From positions 186,001-250,000 of the forward strand of contig NZ_BAZK01000005.1 of assembly GCF_001310815.1 (NCBI RefSeq): a stretch of 64,000 nucleotides of DNA, written 5' to 3'. Of this stretch, positions 35,531 through 44,924 are shown in pieces. The notes under the pieces are model-generated. The model searched no databases and was not told the origin of the DNA. It saw nothing but the letters and a program-made list of their open reading frames with translations. How positions within the stretch are numbered: the first letter of the stretch is position 1; every line of letters starts with the position of its first letter. The translations under genes and the position numbers were made by a program. The DNA comes from Pseudovibrio denitrificans JCM 12308. Lineage in GTDB: Bacteria; Pseudomonadota; Alphaproteobacteria; Rhizobiales; Stappiaceae.

Positions 35531-36814
35531 TTATGCGTTCTCAAGTGCCTGTTTCAGATCTGCGATGATGTCTGCAGCATCTTCAATGCCGATGGAGACG
35601 CGGACCACGTCCGGACCAGCCCCTGCTGCTGTTTTCTGTTCGTCAGAAAGTTGGCGGTGGGTGGTTGAAGCTGGGTGGATGACCAGTGAGCGGGTGTCGC
35701 CGATGTTGGCAAGGTGAGAGAACAATTCCAGACCTTTCACCAGCTCTACGCCTGCTTCGTATCCGCCTTTCAGGCCAAAGGTGAAGACAGCGCCTGCGCC
35801 CTTCGGGCAGTATTTCTGATGTGCCTGATAGAATGGATCGTTTGCGAGGCCAGCGTAGGAGACCCAGCTGACGGCTGGATGGCTTTGCAGGAACTCGGCG
35901 ACCTTCAGCGCGTTGTCAGAATGTTTTTGCATGCGCAGGGCCAGCGTTTCGATGCCAGTGATCAGCATGAAGGCGTTCTGCGGTGAGATTGCAGGGCCAA
36001 GATCGCGCAGGCCGAGGACGCGGCAGCAGATTGCGAAGGCGATGCTACCGAAGGTCTCGAAGAGGCGCATGTCGTTGTATTCAGGGCGCGGCTCGGTCAG
36101 CATTGGATACTTGCCGGAGGCTGCCCAATCAAAAGTGCCTGCATCAACAATTGCACCGCCCATGGAGTTGCCATGACCGCCCATAAACTTGGTCAGGGAG
36201 TGGAGCACGATGTCTGCGCCGTGCTTGATTGGCTGGCAGAGATATGGCGTTGCCATGGTGTTGTCGACGATCAGCGGGACGCCAGCTTCTTTGGCAACGG
36301 CTGAGATGCCCTCAATGTCCATGACCACGCCACCCGGGTTGGCGACACTTTCAATGAACACAGCGCGGGTGTTTTCGTCGATCTGATCTGCAAAGCTCTG
36401 TCCATCCAGACCTTCCGCCCACTTCACGTCCCAGCCAAAGCTCTTGAAGGAATGGTTGAGCTGGTTGATGGTGCCGCCGTACATGCGCTTGGAGGCAACG
36501 ATGTTGCAGCCCGGTGTCATGAGCGCGTGGAAGGTGAGGAGCTGTGCCGCATGGCCGGATGCCACTGCCAGAGCTGCTGTGCCGCCCTCCAGCGTTGCGA
36601 CGCGCTCTTCAAGCACTGCTGTGGTTGGGTTGGTGATGCGGGTGTAGATGTTGCCGAACGCCTGAAGGCCGAACAGGGAAGCCGCGTGGTCTACATCATC
36701 AAACACGAATGACGTGGTTTGATAGATTGGTGTTGCGCGTGCGCCTGTGGTTGGGTCTGGTTTCGCGCCTGCGTGAATTGCAAGGGTATCAAAGCCTGGG
36801 GTGTTCTCGCTCAT
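35531..36814 (-). CDS. metY: O-acetylhomoserine sulfhydrylase family enzyme
   Basis: A cytoplasmic PLP enzyme of the Cys/Met metabolism family, 427 residues, that condenses O-acetylhomoserine with sulfide (or methanethiol) to homocysteine (or methionine). Visible features are TLAIHAGAKPDPTTGARATP, YTRITNPTTAVLEERVATLEGG, VDNTMATPYLCQP, and the PLP lysine in HSLTKFMGGHGNSMGG. The length and the GGHG motif point to the MetY rather than MetB group. AAGGA lies 8 nt before the ATG. I find no SAM riboswitch in the leader. Confidence 0.92.
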   Translation of the reverse strand: MSENTPGFDTLAIHAGAKPDPTTGARATPIYQTTSFVFDDVDHAASLFGLQAFGNIYTRITNPTTAVLEERVATLEGGTAALAVASGHAAQLLTFHALMTPGCNIVASKRMYGGTINQLNHSFKSFGWDVKWAEGLDGQSFADQIDENTRAVFIESVANPGGVVMDIEGISAVAKEAGVPLIVDNTMATPYLCQPIKHGADIVLHSLTKFMGGHGNSMGGAIVDAGTFDWAASGKYPMLTEPRPEYNDMRLFETFGSIAFAICCRVLGLRDLGPAISPQNAFMLITGIETLALRMQKHSDNALKVAEFLQSHPAVSWVSYAGLANDPFYQAHQKYCPKGAGAVFTFGLKGGYEAGVELVKGLELFSHLANIGDTRSLVIHPASTTHRQLSDEQKTAAGAGPDVVRVSIGIEDAADIIADLKQALENA

Positions 36815-37133
36815 GAGGCAGTCCTTTCAATGCGCTTGCAGGATGGAGCGGTGCTGCGCAAGGTGCATGGCATGCAAACCCTTGGAACAGGCGCGTCATT
36901 CTCTGCTGAAATTTATATAATTTCCCGCTAGGAACTATGAGGGGGCAACCGCAGGTTGGCAAGCGCAGAAGGGAAAGATGAGCGCGCTTCACTCTTGCAG
37001 AAAGCTCAAGCAATAGGACGGCTATCTGATGCTTGAAATTCTGTTTGCTTTAGTGGTGAGGGATTGGAAAATCATTCTAAGAAGTGCAATGCGCTCTCAG
37101 GTGTAAGGAGCCGAGAGCGCATAAAATGCATGT
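36815..37133. other. Intergenic stretch upstream of metY
   Basis: No gene is seen. It contains the metY leader, an AT-rich TATATAA patch around 36913-36922 that could hold its -10, and, at the other end, the hairpin behind the CoA-binding gene. No known riboswitch consensus is recognised. Confidence 0.5.
37089..37122 (-). terminator. Hairpin after CoA-binding gene
   Basis: Ten-pair stem (37089-37098 with 37113-37122) 12 nt beyond the minus-strand stop. There is no T-run, so its termination strength is uncertain. Confidence 0.5.
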
Positions 37134-37574
37134 TTAGCTGGCTGCAACAGATGCCAGGCGCGGGATTTCGATCTTTGGGCAGCGGTCCATAACCACTTTG
37201 ATTCCCTTTTCTTCTGCCCGTGCAGCTGCGTCGTCGTTTCTCACCCCCAGCTGAAGCCAGATGGCTTTGGGAGGTGTTGGCAGTGCGATGGCCTCATCGA
37301 TGACGCCGCCAGCAGCTTCTGAGTTACGGAAGACATCAATCATGTCGACGGCTTCAGGCAAGTCGTTCAAGGATGCGTATACTTTAGCGCCTGCGATTTC
37401 AGTGCCTGCCTGTCCTGGATTGATTGGGTAGACGGTGTAGCCTTGCTCCAACAAGTAGCCCAGCACGCGGAAGCTGGCACGCTCCGGCTTGTTGCTGGCG
37501 CCGACCAACGCAATTGTCTTGGTACTTTCCAGAATGTTCTGAATGTAATCGTCGGAATAGTGATCGTGGTTCAT
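37134..37574 (-). CDS. CoA-binding domain protein (YccU-like)
   Basis: A 146-residue single-domain Rossmann protein of the CoA_binding_2 family. It shows KTIALVGASNKPERASFRVLG with the nucleotide-loop glycine, then GYTVYPINPGQAG, VDMIDVFRNSE and AIWLQLGVRND, and a conserved cysteine in VMDRCPKIE. The physiological role is not settled. I use ATG 37574, since the 36 residues of a longer reading look unlike the family. The DUF3052 gene ends 7 nt upstream, so the two form a small operon. Confidence 0.85.
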   Translation of the reverse strand: MNHDHYSDDYIQNILESTKTIALVGASNKPERASFRVLGYLLEQGYTVYPINPGQAGTEIAGAKVYASLNDLPEAVDMIDVFRNSEAAGGVIDEAIALPTPPKAIWLQLGVRNDDAAARAEEKGIKVVMDRCPKIEIPRLASVAAS

Positions 37575-37581
37575 GTTCTTA

Positions 37582-38037
37582 TCAACTCTCTGCAATTTCT
37601 TTGGCTGCCTGCTGCCTTTGCCGATGTTCGGTACGCAGCTCCTTGCGAATGACAAGTTTGAGACCGGACCAGACTGCATCAACGGCGCAGACCTTGATGT
37701 CGACCAGCCCCATAGGCAAGCAAATTTCTCTTACTGTATCTTCTGTCACCTCAGAGGGGACTTTGGATGCTTTCTTAGGCCATGACACCCAGATCATGCC
37801 GTCTGCATCCAGTTTCATGCGCAGCTTACCCAGCAGATCTGACAGTTCGCTTTGACCTGTTACAAAGATATGGGCAGTGCTTACGCCGGTTTCCAGAGTG
37901 GGTAGGAGGACCAGATCGTCAACTCCTGCGGTAATTTCATCGGAAACGCTCTGTGGCATGTTGTGCCACCAACAGTGCATGCCGGGTTTCAGACCTAGTT
38001 TTTGGGCTAGTGATCTTTTCGAATACCCGGCTGCCAT
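37582..38037 (-). CDS. DUF3052-family protein
   Basis: A 151-residue protein matching DUF3052: it begins AAGYSKRSLAQKLGLKPGM, continues FVTGQSELSDLLGKLRMKLD, then MIWVSWPKKASKVPSEVTED, and ends in VDAVWSGLKLVIRKELR. The middle WVSWPKK and EDTVRE segments are the most typical. No catalytic residues are known to me and no signal or membrane segment is present. It lies 23 nt after the enoyl-CoA hydratase gene and 7 nt before the CoA-binding gene. Confidence 0.8.
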   Translation of the reverse strand: MAAGYSKRSLAQKLGLKPGMHCWWHNMPQSVSDEITAGVDDLVLLPTLETGVSTAHIFVTGQSELSDLLGKLRMKLDADGMIWVSWPKKASKVPSEVTEDTVREICLPMGLVDIKVCAVDAVWSGLKLVIRKELRTEHRQRQQAAKEIAES

Positions 38038-38060
38038 GCTTGTCGCTCCTTATTGGCTGA

Positions 38061-38891
38061 TCAGCTGTCTTTCCATTCCGGTGTGCGCTTTTGCAGGAAT
38101 GCGCTGATGCCTTCTTCTGCATCATTGGCCAGCATATTTTCCGCCATGACCTTTGAGGTGTAAGCATAAGCTTCTGCCAGTGGCATATCTGCCTGTTTGT
38201 AGAAGGCTTCCTTGCCGGTTTTGATTGTCAGGGCAGATTTGGAGCTGATGACTTCAGCATACTTCTGCACCACAACTTCCAGATAGTCTGCCTGTACCAC
38301 GCGGTTGATCAGGCCGTACTCTTTAGCAGTGGAGGCATCAATGCTTTCACCGGTCAGCAGCATTTCCATCGCCTGCTTGCGGCCAATGTTGCGGGTGAGG
38401 GCAACCATTGGTGTGGAGCAGAAGAGGCCGATGTTGACGCCAGGGGTGCAGAAGGTGGCGGTGTCGAGTGCCAGAGCAAGGTCGCAAGAGGCGACGAGCT
38501 GACAGCCAGCAGCCGTGGCAACGCCCGTGACGACAGCGATGACTGGCTTTGGCAGGTTCACAATCTTCTGCATCAGTTCAGCGCACTGATCGAATGTCTG
38601 CTGGTAGAAAGCTTTGCCACCGTCGGCTTCCGCGCGAGCTGCGGTCAGTTCTTTCAGGTCGTGGCCTGCACAGAACACCTTGCCTTCTGCGCCGAGCAGG
38701 ACAACGCGAACTTCCGGGTTGGCTGCTGCTTCGTCCAAGGCAGCGCAAAGCTCGTTCATCATGGCCATGGACAGTGCGTTCATACGCTCCGGGCGCTGCA
38801 TGACGATACGCTGAACACCATTGTGCAGCAGTTTGCCGAGCATTGGGCGCTCTGCTTCGCTCTGATCTTTTGCGGTGTCTGCGTCAGACAT
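38061..38891 (-). CDS. Enoyl-CoA hydratase/isomerase family protein
   Basis: A 276-residue crotonase-fold protein. The oxyanion-hole segments are FCAGHDLKEL and ATAAGCQLVASCDLALA, and the substrate region is FCTPGVNIGLFCSTPMVAL. The GHDLKEL and CSTP motifs resemble ECHDC3-type relatives rather than classical hydratases. Where hydratases have two glutamates, one of the aligned positions is not obviously acidic (CSTP segment), so the exact reaction is uncertain. It heads a minus-strand group with DUF3052 and the CoA-binding protein, possibly all CoA-related. Confidence 0.87.
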   Translation of the reverse strand: MSDADTAKDQSEAERPMLGKLLHNGVQRIVMQRPERMNALSMAMMNELCAALDEAAANPEVRVVLLGAEGKVFCAGHDLKELTAARAEADGGKAFYQQTFDQCAELMQKIVNLPKPVIAVVTGVATAAGCQLVASCDLALALDTATFCTPGVNIGLFCSTPMVALTRNIGRKQAMEMLLTGESIDASTAKEYGLINRVVQADYLEVVVQKYAEVISSKSALTIKTGKEAFYKQADMPLAEAYAYTSKVMAENMLANDAEEGISAFLQKRTPEWKDS

Positions 38892-39078
38892 GGTGGATCT
38901 CCATCGTGCTTAAATTAGTCGTTGAGATGCCTTTAGCAGGCTATCTGGCCTTGATTAAGTGTTAAATCACAGAGTGAACAAAACTTGAGCCTAGCGCAAC
39001 GGTTTAGAACTTTTGTTCAGCTGGTAAATCGCAGTCTCATATATCAGTATGTCGGCTTGCATGAGGAGGAGGGACTTC

Positions 39079-39537
39079 ATGACCAGTGAGGTGGCGGCGC
39101 CTGCTGTTAAGTTTAGTCCGGCAGAATTGACGGAATTTCTGGACAAGGCATTCCCGCAGATGCATGCGCTGGGGCGCGCATATTTCATCGACGAAATTCT
39201 ACCGGGAAAAGCGATTGTCAGGTTGAAGGCAGGGGATGTTCATCTGCGTCCGGGCGGGACTGTTTCCGGCCCATCCTTGATGGCGCTGGTGGATTATGCC
39301 GCCTATGTGGTGCTGCTTGGCAACATGGGCCTGCACGCGCTTGCGGTGACCACCAACATCAACATCAACTTCCTGCGCAAAGCTGAGGCGGGCGATATGA
39401 TCGCCACGTGCCGTATCCTGAAAGGTGGCAAACGCCTTGTGGTTATGGATTGCGAAATCATCCGCGAAGGCAGCGATGACCTGATTGCACACGCCACCGC
39501 AACCTATTCCATCCCACCGGCCTCATTTAAGGGGTAA
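39079..39537 (+). CDS. PaaI-type thioesterase
   Basis: A 152-residue hotdog-fold thioesterase. It shows GKAIVRLKAGDVHLRPGGTVSGPSL, the helix MALVDYAAYVVLLGNMG, and the strands TTNININFLRKAEAGDMIAT and RLVVMDCEIIREG. The layout is PaaI/YigI-like, but the usual HxGGxxHGG motif is replaced by VHLRPGGTVSGP. ATG 39079 has AGGAGGAGGG upstream and is preferred over one 30 nt earlier. It is divergent from the enoyl-CoA hydratase group, so a role in acyl-CoA turnover is likely. Confidence 0.83.
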   Translation: MTSEVAAPAVKFSPAELTEFLDKAFPQMHALGRAYFIDEILPGKAIVRLKAGDVHLRPGGTVSGPSLMALVDYAAYVVLLGNMGLHALAVTTNININFLRKAEAGDMIATCRILKGGKRLVVMDCEIIREGSDDLIAHATATYSIPPASFKG

Positions 39538-39560
39538 GGGACACACTGTGTTGAGCGAGT

Positions 39561-40256
39561 TTACGCTGTTAGCGTTCTCGCGATACTTCGCTCTTCAGCA
39601 TACTGCATCAGATCGGGTGCAATAGAAGCGATCTCGTGTCTGGCTATTTTTACAGCTTCTGCGCTGGCGGTTTCCGGTGAGCCGGAGTTGAAAGGTGGTT
39701 TGGGGTGGTACTCAAACATCAACTGCAGAAGCTGTGCTTCTTCAGGCCCGAACAGTTCAGCTGTGAGAGATAGGGCAAAATCTATTCCCGCAGTCACGCC
39801 TCCACCAGTGATACGATTTCTGTCAACTGAAACGCGTTTGTTGACGACTGTAACATCAGCCAGTTTTTCCAGGGTTTCCCGATAGGCCCAATGGGTTGCT
39901 GCTTCGTATCCATCCAGTAAGCCAGCTTCTGCCAGTATCAACGCCCCTGAGCAGACAGATGTGATGTACTGTGCATTTTCGCCGACGTGGCGCAGGTGCT
40001 CCAGAACGCGCGAATTTTGCATCTGCTCAAGTGGATTTCCAGCACCGGGAACAAGAAGAATATCAATATCCGGGCAGTCTTCAAAACTATAATCAGGCAT
40101 TAGCTGGATACCTGCATCGCAGGGCAGAGGGGCGCTGCTTTCAGCAAACGTAAAGGTCTCTAAACCTCTTACAAACGCCAGGAATTGAAGGGGCCCGTAG
40201 GCATCCAGCATGGTCATGCCGGGATAAAGGAAGAGACCTGTTTTTAGCTTTTTCAT
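39561..40256 (-). CDS. DJ-1/PfpI family protein (isonitrile hydratase-like)
   Basis: A 231-residue DJ-1/PfpI-superfamily protein. The nucleophile elbow is TSVCSGALILAEAGLLDG with its cysteine, preceded by DIDILLVPGAGNPLEQM; THWAYRETLEKL and GGGVTAGIDFALSL follow. The MTMLDAYGPLQFL start and the GGVTAGIDFAL tail resemble isonitrile hydratase InhA and the amidase domain of GlxA regulators. AGAGAGGAA precedes the ATG. The GlxA-type regulator lies just upstream on the same strand and may control it. Confidence 0.85.
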   Translation of the reverse strand: MKKLKTGLFLYPGMTMLDAYGPLQFLAFVRGLETFTFAESSAPLPCDAGIQLMPDYSFEDCPDIDILLVPGAGNPLEQMQNSRVLEHLRHVGENAQYITSVCSGALILAEAGLLDGYEAATHWAYRETLEKLADVTVVNKRVSVDRNRITGGGVTAGIDFALSLTAELFGPEEAQLLQLMFEYHPKPPFNSGSPETASAEAVKIARHEIASIAPDLMQYAEERSIARTLTA

Positions 40257-40348
40257 GAGGGTTCCTCTCTGTTTGTTTAGTGATCAGGGCGCAGTGATCC
40301 ATTCCCGGAGAAGCTCCAGGTTTCATCAATGCCTTCGTTGTTGGTGTT

Positions 40349-41401
40349 TTAGAGTTGGCTGCTACAGAATCTGTTGCGGTAATCCTGAGGCTGATGCCTA
40401 AGTTGCGTATGAAGCTGCGGCGCATTTTCTCGCCATTCTCAAAGCCACAGCGCCTGACAACCTCATTTATTGATGTTTGCGGGTTCTCGATGTATTGGCG
40501 CGCCGTGTTCAGGCGCATCTCTTCAACATATTTGGCCGGTGAGGTGCTACATTTTGCTTGAAAAAACGGGCAAACGTTCTGGGTGCCATGTTCAAGAACT
40601 CTGCCATGCGATCGACTGAGAGATTTTGTTGCAAATTGGCGAGTATCCACTCCTGAAGTGCGATCATGCGTGCATCATCGCTTTTCTGGTAGGACAAGAC
40701 GGAGCTGAACTGCGATTGCCCGCCCGGGCGTTTTAAGAACATGACAGAATACTGCGCAATTTTGAGTGCAGTCTCCCGCCCTAGATCTTCCTCAGTCAGT
40801 GCGAGCGCAAGGTCGATGCCTGCGGTCATGCCAGCGGAGCTATAGAGCTTACCGTCCTTCTTATAGATTGCGTCGGGCTGCACCTTTATCTTCGGGTAGC
40901 GCTCCTGAAGCTGTTCGGCCCAATTCCAGTGTGTGGTTGCGGATCTTTCATCAAGTAACCCTGCCTGCGCTAAAGCAAAGGTTCCGGTGCAGATTGATGC
41001 AATACGTCGGGCTCTTTGAGCTGCCTCCCGGATACTGTCAATGAGCGGCTGATTTTCGATGACTGATGACTTGTGTGCACCACCAGCTATCAGAAGCGTA
41101 TCGATTGCTTTGTTCTCGAACTCACTGAAAGGCTTACTCATCATCTGAATGTTTGTGGGCCAGGTGGTTACAAGGCTCCATGCAAAGAAACGATTTCAAC
41201 TTGGTAGGTGGGAAGCTGCTCGTTTTTCATAAGTGAGGCAGAGGCAAAGATATCTAACGGTCCTGCGATATCTGTAGCAATGGCGCCGTCGAAGACCACC
41301 ATAAGAACGAGCTTAGGTGTATTGTGCGTTCCTGAGGTGTGTGAGGTGGCTGTCGGTGTCTTTTGCATGACACTTACTATAAACGAGGTGTGCGTTGGCA
41401 C
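40349..41401 (-). CDS. GlxA-type AraC regulator (three frameshifts here)
   Basis: An AraC-family regulator with an N-terminal DJ-1/PfpI-like domain, split by three breaks. From ATG 41401 (or 41368) PKLVLMVVFDGAIATDIAGP runs to 41171. A restored base joins VTTWPTNIQMMSKPFSEFEN and the elbow ASICTGTFALAQAGLLDE. At 40547 another base joins APRTFARFFKQNVGTSPAKY, and at 40390 a third gives FIRNLGISPQDYRNRF and a stop at 40349. The product is about 341-352 residues, normal for GlxA proteins. Each break is mended by one G or C beside a like base, so the gene is probably intact in the organism. Confidence 0.8.
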
Positions 41402-41439
41402 AATGACAACGATCCCTCATTTTCTGCCAGTTCGTTTCG

Positions 41440-41753
41440 TTAGTTGCTCTCGGCCTTTAGCAGGCTCTCAGAAGTCTGCTGTTTGGTCTCCAGCCGTGTT
41501 GTTGGGCAGCCGTCCTGTATTTTGCGCCACATGGGATTGTTGAGGGCCATTTGGCATTGGGCGAGGTAGGATGTGCCATCGACGTACAGGAGGAGAAGTC
41601 GCCGAGTTCTATGCGTTTGCCGCGGTTGGTGCAGTAGCAATCCGGTTGTTTGAACAGGCTGCGGGGCCGTTTGCGAAACTTGCTTTCCTGCGCTTGTGCG
41701 TTCCAGATGCCAACCAGCAGAACGGACAGGATGATGATGAGATAGCGGTGCAT
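41440..41753 (-). CDS. Small secreted cysteine-containing protein (frameshifted here)
   Basis: A signal peptide (HRYLIIILSVLLVGIWNAQAQ) precedes a short mature protein with a CYCTNRGKRIELGDFSS segment. At about 41590 one missing base separates this from LYVDGTSYLAQCQMALNNP and WRKIQDGCP, ending at 41440; the total is about 105 residues. Four or more cysteines suggest disulfides in the periplasm. I recognise similar small proteins from alphaproteobacteria but no function. It is 50 nt downstream of the LRR gene on the same strand. Confidence 0.65.
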
Positions 41754-41803
41754 TCCCTATGATAAGATAGGTGAGAGGCATCGCTACCTTTGTTTTTAAG
41801 GGG

Positions 41804-42678
41804 CTAAAGATAGATCAGTGTGCCTTGAGCACGTAGATCACGGAACCAGTCTGGTTCTTGTGTCAGGCGTGTCCAGCGTAGATCCAGTTTGCGCAAGTTT
41901 GTCAGGTTCTTCATTGAGTTGGGCAGCTCTTCAAGTGGGTTTGCGCGCAGATCTAGTTGGTAGAGGTTGGAGAGGCCTCCGATGTCTTCTGGCAACCGGT
42001 TGATTTTATTGTTGCGTAAATCCAGAATTTCCAACTGCTTCAGCTCACTCATGTTGGGCGGCAGTTTGGTGAGTGCGTTGTTGCGCAGATAGGCCTCTCG
42101 TAAACCTGAAAGCTTGCTGAATGTCTGCGGAAGCTCCTTCAAGCCGTTGCCATAGAGACGAAGCTCCTGGAGGTTCTTTAACTGGTCAATGCTGTCAGGA
42201 AGCTGGCGGATGTTGTTGTCTGTACACCCAAAATACTCAAGTGCAGCCAGTTCTCCGATTCTGTTGGGTAGCTCTGTCATGACAGTGTTGCTGGCGTAAA
42301 GCACACGCAGTTGCTTCAGAGCGCCGATGGTGGATGGCAAGCATTCGAGTGTTGGTGACTAAGGTCCAGAATCTGAAGTTGGCTCAACTGAGTGAGTGTG
42401 TCCGGTAGTCGGTGGAGTTTGCAGCCGTAGATGTAGAGTTCTTTGAGACTGGTTAGCCGTGAGAATTCGCTGGGCACTTCTGAGAGAGCATTCTCGCCGA
42501 GATAAAGACTTTCCAGCGCCTTGTGCGTGAAGACTTCGCTGGGAACTGCGGTTAGCCCGCACTTCGTCAGGGCCAAATCTGTGAGTTTGCCGCCTTTAGC
42601 AACTGCGCATGGTTCACCATCTTTCCGGTGTCGGATGGTATCTAACGGCAGAAAATCGAGTTTGTCTTTTATCATCAC
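41804..42678 (-). CDS. Leucine-rich-repeat protein (frameshifted here)
   Basis: About 291 residues, almost wholly eleven 23-residue repeats of the LxxLxLxxNxLxxLPxxIxxLxx type, for example LRNNKINRLPEDIGGLSN. A break at 42349 interrupts the fourth repeat; one added C restores LDLSHQHLECLPSTIGALKQ in register. There is no signal peptide at ATG 42678 and no convincing ribosome site. The frame is open upstream to the end of the peptidase gene, so the LRR may be the C-terminal part of that protein. As a separate protein it would be a cytoplasmic binding scaffold. Confidence 0.8.
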
Positions 42679-42692
42679 GTTACCGGTCGTTT

Positions 42693-43912
42693 TTACAGAA
42701 GGAACTGCTGTTGTAGTTCCTTAAGGCGTTCTTCTGAAATGGATTGCTTGAGTGCGTTGAGCAGGGACTGAGGTAACTCGTGAGAGAGCTGCTGCTCCTC
42801 AAATGTTGTCATGAGCTGATCTAATGCTGTTCCTTGCTTCTGAAGCTCCTCATCAACTGCTTGCCAGAACGCGGCTCCTTTGACGTAAAACAGAGGGTAG
42901 TAGCTTGGATCGTTGTCGCCTGTGACTTTCTGGTGTGCTTCATACAAGCCTGTTGCGGCATGCGGAAAACGCTCTTTGAAAACCTGCCATTGATCCATGG
43001 GGCTTTCAGAGTGGATACCTGCCATTTTGAGTGATTTGTAGCCGTAATACTGGGCAAGGCTCTCTGAGATCCAGAGCGGATATGGTGTGGTAGTCAACAG
43101 GTGAAACAGTTCATGGGCGGAAACCCAATGAAGCTTGGCGATGTCCTCTGGAGATGCTTTTCCCTCGCTTGTGGCGACGTTGGCCAGAAATGCCTGTTTG
43201 CCAGCTGCACCAGCGATTTGTCCCAGCTTCTTGTCTATGGCCACCCACACCAGATCAATGTTCTGTTCCGGTAACGCCGAAGCGCCAAGGATGCTTTGCA
43301 GATACTCAAGTTGTTTTGAAGGGCAGGGAGGTTGTCGGCTTTTAGAGCTTCTGTCGGATCGTCTTTGTAGAGCGTCAGGGTGGTCTGATTGGTTCTTAAA
43401 GTCTTTGCAGCATCACCCCAAGAGAGGATGAGTGGTGGTTCATTTGCTGTTGGGAGAGCCGCGCATTTAAGTGTGGTTTCAGCCCCTTGGACTTTGCCGC
43501 AAACTTCCACCGTCGAATTGCTTTCGAGGCGAGGAATGTCATCCCATTCCGTGATGCTCCACCATCCTTGAGGGGAATAGAGGTTTTGCTGGTTTGCTAC
43601 AGCTAGTGGAGTCTCACGCGGATTTTGAAAGGTGACGTTCCATTGCAGCTTTCTGCATGCAAGCGCTCGCCCGTACGGTTCAAGGACTTCAACTCCATCG
43701 CATATGAGTTGCAGTGCGTTGGTATCGCTTGGTTGAGACTGCGTGCGTGATGCAAGCAGTGTGATCTCTTGCTCGGCTGGGAGCGTGATTGTTGCCGTTG
43801 CGACTTCAGGATGGATCTTATCTGCTTCGATAATGATCTGAAGTGGAGGTGTTTGGGCGAAGGCAGAGGTGGCGCTTAAGGCCGCCATGAAGGAAAATAG
43901 AGAGAGGCGCAT
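42693..43912 (-). CDS. Secreted gluzincin-type metallopeptidase (frameshifted here)
   Basis: A signal peptide (RLSLFSFMAALSATSAFAQ) leads to an uncharacterised beta-rich domain of about 200 residues, then a zinc-peptidase domain with HELFH and, about 20 residues later, the third ligand in SESLAQYYG, the peptidase MA / M1-like arrangement. The frame breaks at 43307; one added G gives NNLEYLQSILGASALPEQNI and joins the halves, about 407 residues. It ends 14 nt before the LRR gene. The substrate is unknown. Location is periplasmic or extracellular. Confidence 0.72.
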
Positions 43913-44198
43913 ATTCAGGAAAACACTTGTTTGAAAAAAACAATCTTGGATTGAGTAATCGATTCGATGATTACCGCATGGAAATGTGTTCTTCCCATGT
44001 TATCCAATGCAGGAGACATATGCTCCATAAAAGTGCACTGCGTTGAAGTGCCTAAAACTCTCAGCTTATTGAATTTTTTGAATTAAATTTGCCTGAAAGT
44101 TGAATTGCTGGTTGATCCAAAAGCAAAAAGCCACTTAAAATTCAGGGACTAAAGCCAAAGGCCGTTTTTTGAAGGAGGGGAGACCTGAGGAAGACGGC

Positions 44199-44693
44199 AT
44201 GAGTGGGAGCGGGCTGGTGTTCTATCGTGCGTTTTTCGGTTTCATCTTTGATTTCCTTTTGGTGCCGCTGCGGTTCGGTTCCTTGCTCGCCACGATTGGC
44301 TATATCAGCTTTCTTGCACTGAACATCCTTCTGATACTGGCTGTACCAGCCTTCTTCGATCTGTACGTGGCCAGTGAGCCACGGGTGTTTGCCGAGTTCC
44401 GGGAAACCATGTTCTATCAGGACACCTCGTTTATTGGTGATCCGATCGTTTTTGTGAGTTTGGTGTTCTTCAATCTGCTTCTGGCGAATGCGACGTTGAC
44501 GACCCGTTTGACCCGTAGCCGGTGGCGGTTCTTTTACCCAACCCACTTCACTCCGATCAATTTGCGCGAATATCGTGTGGCCCTTGCTGGCGTTGGCTAT
44601 TATGTCAGCTGTTATAGTGCCAACTGGGTCTTCTATGAGTTGCAAGTTGATGACCTTATTTTGACTGCTGCGCGTGCTGCCGGAGTTTCCTGA
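44199..44693 (+). CDS. Uncharacterised inner-membrane protein
   Basis: I do not recognise the family. The 164-residue product has two long hydrophobic stretches near the N terminus (FYRAFFGFIFDFLLVPLRF and ATIGYISFLALNILLILAVP), a third at about residues 87-103 (VFVSLVFFNLLLANATL), a basic loop (TRLTRSRWRFFYPTHF), and a fourth near the end (VALAGVGYYVSCYSANW). ATG 44199 has GAGGAAG upstream. It stands alone, with 286 nt of gene-free DNA before it and the rplM promoter region after it. Confidence 0.6.
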   Translation: MSGSGLVFYRAFFGFIFDFLLVPLRFGSLLATIGYISFLALNILLILAVPAFFDLYVASEPRVFAEFRETMFYQDTSFIGDPIVFVSLVFFNLLLANATLTTRLTRSRWRFFYPTHFTPINLREYRVALAGVGYYVSCYSANWVFYELQVDDLILTAARAAGVS

Positions 44694-44800
44694 GCTCCAG
44701 AATCTTCAGATTCATGCGGAAAAAGTGTGGTATTATAATACCTATTTTGTATCGTATTGATTTTATTGATTAATTTGCTCGAGTGTGTAATTTTTTGCTC

Positions 44801-44829
44801 TTGACGCGGTGCGCAACCTCGCGTATCTA
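44801..44829 (+). promoter_or_regulatory. rplM-rpsI promoter
   Basis: TTGACG (44801-44806) and TATCTA (44824-44829) with a 17-nt spacer lie 95 nt before rplM, inside an AT-rich approach. This is the clearest sigma-70-like promoter in the window. Confidence 0.65.
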
Positions 44830-44924
44830 CCCGTTCCTACACGGAGCTATCACGTTTAGCTGCTCTTTCGGGCCTGAACGCATTTCTCCCAAGAATTTTA
44901 ACCGTCAAAACTACGGTAGATCTT

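Noticed and set aside
36815..37000. Possible SAM riboswitch before metY
   Set aside because: Such riboswitches are common before methionine genes in this class, but the conserved core segments of SAM-II and SAM/SAH types could not be found on the minus strand.
43913..44198. Gap between peptidase and membrane-protein genes searched for RNA or small genes
   Set aside because: AT-rich with only short open frames and no convincing stem or promoter pair.
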